Origin: Hymenobacter aerophilus DSM 13606
Lineage (GTDB): Bacteria; Bacteroidota; Bacteroidia; Cytophagales; Hymenobacteraceae
DNA length: 64,000 nt
NCBI RefSeq assembly: GCF_000382225.1
Contig: NZ_KB907801.1
Location: 1 to 64,000, forward strand
Reading direction: 5' to 3'
Below the pieces are notes generated by a model. It worked only from the letters and a program-made list of their open reading frames with translations. It had not been told where the DNA came from and did not search any database. Below, piece by piece: positions 48,315-55,259 of this stretch. Numbering within the stretch: position 1 is the stretch's first letter; each line of letters begins with the position of its first letter. The position numbers and the translations under genes are program-made.

Positions 48315-49688
48315 ATGCTTTTCTACACCGTCATGAAGCCCCTGGTGCAGGTGGCGTTGCGCGTTTTCTTCCGGCGGCTCGAAGTGCGCCACCGCGAGCG
48401 GCTGCACGGCACCGGGCCGCTGCTCATCGCCAGCAACCACCCCAACACGCTCATGGACCCGCTGGTAGCGGCCGTCAACCGCCGCCAGCCCATTGCGTTT
48501 CTGGCCAAAAGCACGTTTTTTCAGAACCCGATTCTGCGCGCCATCATGGAGTCGGGCAACTCCATCCCCATCTACCGCCGCCAGGACCTGGAAACCGGCG
48601 CCGAAACGCTCACGCCCGCCCAGCTCGAAGCCCAGAACGAAAAGGCTTTCGGGCGCTGCTACGACTACTTCGACCGGGGCGGCACCATCATGATTTTCCC
48701 CGAGGGCACCAGCGTGTCGGAGCGGCGGCTACGGCCCCTCAAAACCGGCGCCGCCCGCATTGCCCTCGGCGCCGAGGCCCGCCGCAACTTCGGGCTGGGC
48801 CTGCGCATTCTGCCGCTGGGCATCAACTACTTCGACCCCCAGCGCTTCCGTTCCGATGTATTTGTGAACCCGGCCGAGCCGATTGTGGTAGCCGATTACG
48901 CCGCGCAGTACCGCCAGAACCCCGAAGCCGCCGCCGAGGCCCTCACCGAAGAAATCCGCCGCCGCCTGGAGCGCCACCTCATCATTACCGAGTCGGATGA
49001 GGAAGACGAGCTGATAACGCAGGTCGAGCGCACCTTCGGCCAGCACCTGATTCAGGACGACGAGGAAACGCTCTATGACAACTTCCAGCTCAGCCGCACG
49101 CTGCTCAAGGCCCGCCGCTACTTTGCCGAGCACGAGCCGGCGCGCCTCGCCGAGCTGCGCCAGCGCCTGCACGCCTACCTGCAGCAGCTGGCCGAAATGA
49201 ACCTGACCGACGACGCCCTGGCGGCCCGCGGCCCCAGCAGCACCCGAAATCGGCGGGCCCTCACAGCCTCGGCGCGCCTGCTGCTGGGCCTGCCCGTGTA
49301 CCTCTACGGACTGATTAACAACTACCTGCCCTACATTATTCCGTCGTGGGTGGCGCGGCGGGCCACCAGCGAGGCCGAGTTTGTGGCCCCCATTATGCTG
49401 ACGGTGGGCATGATTACGTTCACCGGCTTCTACCTGGGCCAGACGGCGCTGGTGCACCACTTCACCCAGGACTGGCGCTGGACGCTGCTGTATTTGCTGA
49501 GTTTGCCGCTGACGGGGTTTTATGCGCTGGGCTACGCCGGCACGGTGCATGAGCGGCGGCGGCGCCTGCGGGCCCTGCGTCTGTTCGGCAGCCAGCGCCC
49601 CGCCATGGAGGGCCTGCTACGTCAGCGCGCCACGTTGCTACGGCTCCTGCGCGAGGCCCGCGAGACCTATCTGGCCCTGAACCGCTAA
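48315..49688 (+). CDS. PlsC-domain lysophospholipid acyltransferase
   Basis: 457 residues. The acyltransferase domain (about 30-230) has the active-site block ASNHPNTLMDPL (His42, Asp48; spacing HX5D as in the glycerol-3-phosphate/GPAT-like branch), GNSIPIYRR, IMIFPEGTSVSERRL (128-138) and ILPLGINYFDP. A helical region and three C-terminal membrane helices (about 315-335, 352-375, 385-410) follow. It transfers acyl chains to glycerolipids at the inner membrane; donor and acceptor unknown. Confidence 0.88.
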   Translation: MLFYTVMKPLVQVALRVFFRRLEVRHRERLHGTGPLLIASNHPNTLMDPLVAAVNRRQPIAFLAKSTFFQNPILRAIMESGNSIPIYRRQDLETGAETLTPAQLEAQNEKAFGRCYDYFDRGGTIMIFPEGTSVSERRLRPLKTGAARIALGAEARRNFGLGLRILPLGINYFDPQRFRSDVFVNPAEPIVVADYAAQYRQNPEAAAEALTEEIRRRLERHLIITESDEEDELITQVERTFGQHLIQDDEETLYDNFQLSRTLLKARRYFAEHEPARLAELRQRLHAYLQQLAEMNLTDDALAARGPSSTRNRRALTASARLLLGLPVYLYGLINNYLPYIIPSWVARRATSEAEFVAPIMLTVGMITFTGFYLGQTALVHHFTQDWRWTLLYLLSLPLTGFYALGYAGTVHERRRRLRALRLFGSQRPAMEGLLRQRATLLRLLREARETYLALNR

Positions 49689-49714
49689 GCCACTAGCCGG
49701 CGCCACTTAGCGCT

Positions 49715-49908
49715 AGCCAACCCAAGTTGCGAACTAGAGCTAGGGCTAGTTCCCCTCCTTGGAAAGGAGGGGCTAGGGGTGGTTGAGAGCGTTGAACCAC
49801 TGCTAGAACCCAACGCGGGCAACCGTTTTGGCAGCTTCAACCACCCCTAGCCCCTCCTTTCCAAGGAGGGGAACTAGTCCTAGCTCTAGCTCACAACTTG
49901 GGTTAGCT
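49715..49908. repeat. Very long inverted repeat with inner palindrome
   Basis: Arms of about 75 bases (49715-49790 and 49834-49908) differ at only a few positions. Each arm holds a self-complementary CCCCTCCTTGGAAAGGAGGGG beside CTAGGGGTGGTTG, so four-way folding is possible. CCCCTCC...GGAGGGG elements of this kind recur in many Bacteroidota genomes, which suggests a mobile or recombining element. Near the acyltransferase stop, upstream of the small minus-strand gene. Confidence 0.9.
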
Positions 49909-49926
49909 ACTTGGCTCTATCTGATG

Positions 49927-50217
49927 CTACAGCAGGCCGGCGTCGGTTTTCTTGGCCGGCTCCTCGCGCAGCAACTCGTTGTGCAGCATCGCCTCGGCGA
50001 ATGGCGTCAGCTTTTTACGCTTGTTTGCGCGCCGCTGCTGCCAGGTAAGTTTGGTGGCTGCCTGCTTCGGGGCGGCCTGGGCGCTGCGGGCCGGCTGGCT
50101 GCGGGCCGGCGCAGGGGCAGCGTTGGTAACAGACCGGGCCGGGGCCTGCTGAGCGTGGGCCGGGGCCGCCAGCGCAGTAGCGCCAGCTAGTAGCAGAAAC
50201 GACACAAAGATTTTCAT
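49927..50217 (-). CDS. Small secreted Ala-rich basic protein
   Basis: 96 residues from MKIFVSFLLLAGATALAAPAHAQ (signal peptide). The mature part is Ala/Pro/Arg/Gln-rich with a basic stretch LTWQQRRANKRKKLTPFAEAMLHNELL. No domain recognised. Similar short secreted proteins are common in Hymenobacter. An AT-rich upstream region (50282-50345) may hold its promoter. Confidence 0.6.
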   Translation of the reverse strand: MKIFVSFLLLAGATALAAPAHAQQAPARSVTNAAPAPARSQPARSAQAAPKQAATKLTWQQRRANKRKKLTPFAEAMLHNELLREEPAKKTDAGLL

Positions 50218-50352
50218 GGCAGAAGGAAGTAGGGTAGGTGCCGGCGGGAGGACGCCGGAATAACTGTAGGCCGGAAGCAAGTATTTATATTCCGTATACA
50301 ATTATATGGATAATATTTTGTTGGTAAAAGTATATTTATTCAAGTGAGATAC

Positions 50353-50384
50353 AAAAAAGCCCCTTCCGCACAGGAAGAGGCTTT
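50353..50384 (-). terminator. Terminator of the gene at 50423
   Basis: Minus-strand stem AAAGCCTCTTCC / GGAAGGGGCTTT followed by TTTTTTGT, 39 bases after the stop of the small membrane-protein gene. Confidence 0.85.
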
Positions 50385-50422
50385 GAGCCGGCAGCAGCCG
50401 GAAAAGAAGCTAAGCGCCGCGG

Positions 50423-50701
50423 CTACTTATTGTCGCCGCTATTGTCGTCGTTGTGGTCTTCGATGGCCTCAGCGGTTTTCGACACGGCAATTACGGCTAC
50501 GCTGGCCAGTACGGCAATGCCCACAATAATCTGTACGGGCGTGAAGCGCTGCGAAATCTTGCGCAGCAGCGTGCTGCTGTGCTTTACCATGTCCTCGAAA
50601 TGCTCCTGCTCGCCACGGAATACGTGGAAACCGCTTTGCAGCGCATTAATGATGTCTTCGGGGACGATTTTCTCGATGTCGGTGGAGAGTTGGTCGCTCA
50701 T
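50423..50701 (-). CDS. Small single-pass membrane protein
   Basis: 92 residues. The hydrophilic N-terminal half (MSDQLSTDIEKIVPEDIINALQSGFHVFRGEQEHF...) precedes one membrane helix (about 57-76, VQIIVGIAVLASVAVIAVSKTA) and an acidic C-terminus (EDHNDDNSGDNK). No known family. It has its own terminator; the protease/anti-sigma gene lies 133 bases upstream on the same strand. Confidence 0.65.
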   Translation of the reverse strand: MSDQLSTDIEKIVPEDIINALQSGFHVFRGEQEHFEDMVKHSSTLLRKISQRFTPVQIIVGIAVLASVAVIAVSKTAEAIEDHNDDNSGDNK

Positions 50702-50833
50702 AGTAAAAGGACGGAATCAGCTGAAAAAAAGGTCGGAGGCGGCCCGGGCGGGACGCCTCCGAATCTGTACGCACCGCGGCCGATTTTGATACCTGCTTCG
50801 GCAAAGAAAACGCTACGGTCGGGCTTGAACCGG

Positions 50834-52030
50834 CTATTCGTACACTTTCACTACGAACACGTAGTCCTGGAGCTTGCGGATTTGCTGGGGGCGGGTGGTG
50901 CCGCCGAACTGGTTGTAGCGCGGCAGGTTGTAGGGCCGGCCGGCGCCGGCGGCGCTCAGCGAGTCAACCAGCCGCATCAAATACGACGATTTGGTGGCGA
51001 AGGCGGCGCTCTGCACGTCCATCTGCCGGCCGCTCACCACGCCAATCAGGTTGCCCCGGTCGTCGAGCAGCGGGCCGCCCGAGTTGCCGGGGTTCACCGG
51101 AATGCTCACCTGGTAGAAGCCCGTGTCGCCCTCAAAACCCGAGCGGGCACTCAGCGAGCCATCGTTGAACACGAGGTCTTCGCGCGGGTAGCCCAGCGTG
51201 TACACCTTCTCGCCCAGCTCCGACTGGCCCCGCTTGAAGGCGTAGGGCAGGCGGCCGAAGCCGGTAAAGTCCTTGTCGGTAATCTGCAGAATGGCCAGGT
51301 CGTGGGCGATGTCGGTGAACACCGGCTCGGCGCGGAAACGCTGGCGGGCGCGGTTTTCAATCAGCAGCGAATCGGCCCCCTGGATAACGTGGTAGCTGGT
51401 TACGAGGTAGCCGTCGGCCGTCAGGGCGAAGCCCGTGCCGCTGAATTTGCCGGGATTTACGCGCTCGGTGGGCGCGGCGGCGTCAATCTGGGTGATGGCG
51501 CGGTTCATGCTGCGCTGGTCGCGCTTGATGCGCTCCACTTCGCGGCGCAGCATGGTATAGCCGTAGCGCGAGGAGGTGGTTTGCTGCGAGGTGCGGTACA
51601 TTTCCAGGCCCAGCAGCGTGGTGAACACGGCCAGCACGGCCACGGCGGCGGCCACCATCATGGTGGCGCGGTGGCCCTGCCAGAAGGCGCGCAGCTTCTG
51701 CTCGGTGCGCGAAATGCGCAGCGTCGGCCGCGGGGCCTGGCCGGTGGCAAACTGCTCGCCCCGCTCGTCCTGCTCGGCCACTTTGGCCAGATCGAGGCGA
51801 GGCGTCTGCTCGCTCACCATATCGGAGTGGATGGCGGCCAGGCGCTGGCGCAGCGCCTGGCGCCGCCCGTAGGCCGTGAGCGTGCCGGTCAGTTCCTCGA
51901 ACTCCTGCAGGCGCTGGGCCAGGGCGGGGTCGGCGGCGAGGCGGTGTTCCAGGGCCGTCCGTTCCGCATCGGCCAGTCCGCCGGCGCGGTAGGCATCAAA
52001 TAAGGCGTAGTAGTCGGCTTCGGTTTTCAT
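50834..52030 (-). CDS. Trypsin-like serine protease fused to anti-sigma-like N-terminus
   Basis: 398 residues. The cytoplasmic N-terminus (MKTEADYYALFDAYRAGGLADAERTALEHRLAADPALAQRLQEFEELTGTL) has the anti-sigma-like helical pattern also seen at 30307. A membrane helix (123-141) leads to a periplasmic trypsin/HtrA-like domain (195-355) with the triad His214 (TSYHVIQGAD), Asp244 (AHDLAI) and Ser317 (PVNPGNSGGPL). No PDZ domain. It is adjacent to an ECF sigma gene (90-base gap, same strand), so the protease could report envelope damage by controlling that sigma factor. Confidence 0.88.
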   Translation of the reverse strand: MKTEADYYALFDAYRAGGLADAERTALEHRLAADPALAQRLQEFEELTGTLTAYGRRQALRQRLAAIHSDMVSEQTPRLDLAKVAEQDERGEQFATGQAPRPTLRISRTEQKLRAFWQGHRATMMVAAAVAVLAVFTTLLGLEMYRTSQQTTSSRYGYTMLRREVERIKRDQRSMNRAITQIDAAAPTERVNPGKFSGTGFALTADGYLVTSYHVIQGADSLLIENRARQRFRAEPVFTDIAHDLAILQITDKDFTGFGRLPYAFKRGQSELGEKVYTLGYPREDLVFNDGSLSARSGFEGDTGFYQVSIPVNPGNSGGPLLDDRGNLIGVVSGRQMDVQSAAFATKSSYLMRLVDSLSAAGAGRPYNLPRYNQFGGTTRPQQIRKLQDYVFVVKVYE

Positions 52031-52037
52031 TTTTTCA

Positions 52038-52126
52038 GAGCTTAGTGGCTAGGGCTTTGTGCCTGGCTTTTAGCACTTTGGAAATCCTTTCCTGAGCACT
52101 AACAGCCAGGCACTAAGCACTAAGCC
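52038..52126. repeat. Heptad inverted repeat, word NGCTTAG, unequal arms
   Basis: The left arm from 52039 is a 7-base periodic tract starting 8 bases from the protease gene's ATG. The right arm (52092-52126) has GCACTAA repeated, and one unit is missing relative to the left arm. The TAG stop of the sigma gene (52120-52122) lies inside the right arm. Confidence 0.8.
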
Positions 52127-52701
52127 GATTCCTGGTACTGATTGAAAAAGAGCTTTTTCAGGCGTACCAGGCACTTATATTTCTGGTTTTTGGCGTTGTC
52201 GGCGTTGGTGTAGCCGAACTCGTCGGTGAGTTGCTGCATCGACTTGTCGAGCAGGTAAAAACCTTCGAGCAACGAACGGCACGGTTCGCCCACCAGGTCG
52301 AGCGCCTGGGCCATAGTGCCCAGCTGCCGTTCCTTTTCCTCGGCCCGCTCCAGGTCGGCCTCGGCGCCGGTTTCGAGGAAGGGCTCGTGGTCGTCGAGGC
52401 GGCCGCTGAAGCGGGTTTTCTCGGCGAGCCGCTTGAGCCACAGGCGGCGGCACACGGCGTAGAGGTAGGTTTTGATCTGGCAGTTGAGCTCCAGCGAGCC
52501 TTCCCGAACCTTCTCATAAAATACCATCACGCCTTCCTGATACACATCCTTGGCTTCGTCGTCGGTGCCGCTGTTTTGCAGCACGTAGTGCGAAATCATG
52601 GGGAAGTGCAGCCGGTAGAGCTGTGCCAGCGCCCGGTCGTCGTCGCGGCGGATGGCCGCCACGAACTCCTCATCGGTGTAGGAAGGTTGTCCCTTGCCCA
52701 T
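52120..52701 (-). CDS. ECF-type RNA polymerase sigma factor
   Basis: 193 residues. Region 2 is at about 20-90 (DDRALAQLYRLHFPMISHYVL, DEAKDVYQEGVMVFYEKVREG, IKTYLYAVCRRLWLKRL) and region 4 at about 125-185 (LVGEPCRSLLEGFYLLDKSMQQLTDEFGYTNADNAKNQKYKCLVRLKKLFFNQ). The helix-turn-helix TNADNAKNQK resembles the ANANVARMQK form at 29704, so these two belong to one subgroup. Presumed partner: the fused anti-sigma/protease encoded downstream. Confidence 0.9.
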   Translation of the reverse strand: MGKGQPSYTDEEFVAAIRRDDDRALAQLYRLHFPMISHYVLQNSGTDDEAKDVYQEGVMVFYEKVREGSLELNCQIKTYLYAVCRRLWLKRLAEKTRFSGRLDDHEPFLETGAEADLERAEEKERQLGTMAQALDLVGEPCRSLLEGFYLLDKSMQQLTDEFGYTNADNAKNQKYKCLVRLKKLFFNQYQESA

Positions 52702-52834
52702 TCGCTTTGTGTCTTAATACGTGAAGCGGGGTTGGGTAACCCACCGAAAATTTATTTTCCGGCGGTGGGTTACCCTTGGCTGATTTACGGATGAACCACG
52801 TTTTTCAGACCATCATTTCCAACCAACCCCCAAC

Positions 52835-53089
52835 ATGAAAAATTTCCTGAAAGCTTCGGCCCTGGTTGCCGTTTTCGCCGCTACCCTCACTTCGTGCGAG
52901 CAGAAGGCTGCTGAAACGACCACCGCCACCGAAACTACCACCATGGACGCCACCACGACGCCAATGGACACGACGGTAGTAACGACCGAAGGCGAGCCCA
53001 TGACCACTCCGGCCACCACCGAAACGGCTCCCGCTACCACCACGGAGGCTACTTCGACCACCACTACCACCACGCAGGAAGTGAAGTAG
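52835..53089 (+). CDS. Thr-rich small lipoprotein
   Basis: 84 residues, MKNFLKASALVAVFAATLTSC with lipobox LTSC (lipidated Cys21). The mature part is dominated by Thr with Glu, Ala and Pro (TTTATETTTMDATTT...). It must be extended and disordered, possibly O-glycosylated (Bacteroidota glycosylate D-[ST]-[ALIVMT] sites, and DAT/DTT triplets are present). The opposite strand also reads as a Val-rich open frame, an artefact of the repeats. Strong terminator behind. Confidence 0.8.
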   Translation: MKNFLKASALVAVFAATLTSCEQKAAETTTATETTTMDATTTPMDTTVVTTEGEPMTTPATTETAPATTTEATSTTTTTTQEVK

Positions 53090-53119
53090 TAACTGCCGGC
53101 CTGGCCGGTTTACTATTGG

Positions 53120-53161
53120 CAGCCCGGGTTCCGCTAAGGCGGTGCCCGGGCTGCTTTTTTA
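53120..53161 (+). terminator. Strong intrinsic terminator
   Basis: Stem CAGCCCGGG / CCCGGGCTG with an inner CCGC/GCGG helix, followed by CTTTTTT. It follows the Thr-rich lipoprotein gene by 30 bases. Confidence 0.9.
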
Positions 53162-53264
53162 CGCCCAACTGGGCCGTAAGATAGACCCCAGCCGCAGGAA
53201 ATACGGCGCCCGCCACGCCACTGGCTGACTGTCAGGCTGGTAAGGCGGGCTTCGGCGGAGCCGG

Positions 53265-55091
53265 CTACAGCTTTTCTTCGAGCCACAGCAGCCCCGCGCC
53301 CGCTACAAACAGCAGGTAGCCCCACCAGCGCGGCCAGGTGTCGCGGCCGGCTCCGGCTGGTGCGTCCGGCTTTAGTGCAGCTGCCGCAACCGTAGCCGGG
53401 CCAGCCGCCGCAGCCGCCGAAACCCGGGCCGCGGCCAGCTGCCATTCCGGCTGTTCGGGGCCGCGCCACTGCTCTGGGTTGTACACATAGAACCACCGAT
53501 GCCCCGCGCCTACGCGGGCCTCGTGCCATCCCGCGGCCGAGGGCCAGTAGGTGGCGGTGCTCCACTCGGGCACCTGCGCGTCAGGGCGCAAGGCGGCAGA
53601 TACCGTTGCGCCATTGGAGCCGGTAAGGGTGAGCGGGCCGGCCGTAGCGCCCGTTACGCGCAGCTCCAGCGGGGCGTTGGGTTGCGGCCAGTGGCTGAGT
53701 GGAGCGATGCTGAGCGCGGCGGGCCGGGGTGGGCGGGCGGCCCCGAGCAGGCGGCTCCAGTAGGCTCCATACACCGCCGGCTGCCCGCGCAGCTGCCACG
53801 GAAAAGTTTCAGTAACGGTGCTCACCACCACGGCGCCCAGCCCCAGGCGCCGCGCCGCGGCCACCAACTGCTGGTCGGGGCCAAGGCTGATGAGCGGGCG
53901 CAGGGCAGGGGTGGTACGCAACGTGGCCGGCACCAGCGCCGTGGCTTCGGCCGGGGCCCCGGGCCAGCGCAGGGGTTGCGCCGTGGCCGCCGCGGCGGCC
54001 GACCGCGCCTGCACTCCAAAGGCCGCGCCACCCGGCAACTGCCGCGGCAGCGGAGCCGCATCGGCCAACAGCAGCAGGCCGGCAGTGCCGTTGGCTACGG
54101 CCGTGCGCAAAGCCGCCGTTTCGGCCCCGCTGAAGCTGGAGAGCGTGGCCGCGTCGGTCAGCACTACATCGAAGCGGGCCAGCAGGGCGGGTGTGAGGCT
54201 GCCCAAAGCGGGTGGGTTGGGCAGGTTGAGAAATTCGGTCTGGGTAAGGCCCCGGCTCAGACCCGTGCGCAGGGCCACCGCGTACTGGCGACCGGCCAGG
54301 TAGTCTTTCAGAAACCGCAGCTCAAACGACGGGGCGGCAGACAGTAGCAGCACCCGGAGCGGCTCGGGCATGAGCACCTCTACCGGCACGGGCTCGCGCG
54401 CCAGCGGCCGGCCGTTGCCGCGGGCTTCCAGCGCATACACCGCCCGGCCCGCCGCCCGCGGCGTAAAGCGCAGCCGGAAAGGGCCCGTGCCCCGCGGCAG
54501 TTGCACCGAGTCGCGTACGGCGCCGGCCGCGTGCAGCCGCAGCCACACCGGCCCGGTTTCGGGTCCCGTAAACGCGCCGCTTACGGTCCAGACTTCACCC
54601 AACACCGGCTGGGCCTCCCAGGCAGCCTCCCGGAAACCGGCCAACGCTGCGTCGGCGTGAACTTCCAGCGCGATGCCCGCCAGCGCGGGTACATCGGCGG
54701 GCGGCAGGCCCTGGCCCAGCACGTGCAGGCGGCGCAACCCCGGCAGCCGGGCCCGAATGGCGCTAGTGTTGCGGAAAGTGGGCGTGTCGGAAGTGGCGGT
54801 GGTTTTGGTGGTTTTGGTGGGGGCAAAGCGCCACAGGGGCGTGCCCGGTTCCAGGCGGGCCAGCAGCGCCGCCAGCGTGTCGGGGGAGTAGCCGGGCGTG
54901 AGCAGTACGGCCGTCGTAGCGCCCGGCGCCGCAGCCGGCCCCGGCCGCGTGGGCGGCAGGGCGGCCAGCGTCAGGCCGGCTACGGCCAATAGGCCCGCCG
55001 CTACGCGCAGCCCCCGCCGTCGCGGGTCGGGCCGGCGCAGGGCCAGCACCGTAAGCAGCGCGGCCAGCAGCAGGGGGAGCAGGTAAAGCAC
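53265..55091 (-). CDS. Membrane protein with glutamine-amidotransferase-like domain, MoxR/BatA cluster
   Basis: 608 residues. Two N-terminal membrane helices (about 3-20, 30-47) and one at the C-terminus (WWGYLLFVAGAGLLWL) surround a periplasmic region. That region is probably class I glutamine-amidotransferase-like (PLRVLLLSAAPSFELRFLKDYLAGRQ..., ARFDVVLTDAATLSSFSG), without a recognisable catalytic Cys. The arrangement is typical of the last membrane protein in Bacteroidota BatA/DUF58/MoxR clusters. Probably structural or regulatory. Confidence 0.72.
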   Translation of the reverse strand: MLYLLPLLLAALLTVLALRRPDPRRRGLRVAAGLLAVAGLTLAALPPTRPGPAAAPGATTAVLLTPGYSPDTLAALLARLEPGTPLWRFAPTKTTKTTATSDTPTFRNTSAIRARLPGLRRLHVLGQGLPPADVPALAGIALEVHADAALAGFREAAWEAQPVLGEVWTVSGAFTGPETGPVWLRLHAAGAVRDSVQLPRGTGPFRLRFTPRAAGRAVYALEARGNGRPLAREPVPVEVLMPEPLRVLLLSAAPSFELRFLKDYLAGRQYAVALRTGLSRGLTQTEFLNLPNPPALGSLTPALLARFDVVLTDAATLSSFSGAETAALRTAVANGTAGLLLLADAAPLPRQLPGGAAFGVQARSAAAAATAQPLRWPGAPAEATALVPATLRTTPALRPLISLGPDQQLVAAARRLGLGAVVVSTVTETFPWQLRGQPAVYGAYWSRLLGAARPPRPAALSIAPLSHWPQPNAPLELRVTGATAGPLTLTGSNGATVSAALRPDAQVPEWSTATYWPSAAGWHEARVGAGHRWFYVYNPEQWRGPEQPEWQLAAARVSAAAAAGPATVAAAALKPDAPAGAGRDTWPRWWGYLLFVAGAGLLWLEEKL

Positions 55092-55259
55092 GATGGGAGG
55101 AATGTGGGTAATGCGCGGAATGTGGAAAATTTGCAGCGTGTGCCTGGGTTGTGGGATGGGCTAACGGCGACGCCGGAGTTTGCCTGGAAAGTCAGCGCCA
55201 GGCGTGCCTTCAATAGCGTCAGTTGCTCGTCTTATTGCTCATCGCTTGAATCTCACTTC

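Noticed and set aside
52813..53073. Val-rich frame opposite the Thr-rich lipoprotein
   Set aside because: Reverse complement of Thr codons reads as Val/Gly/Ser; no signal or family, while the plus strand has a signal peptide, lipobox and terminator.
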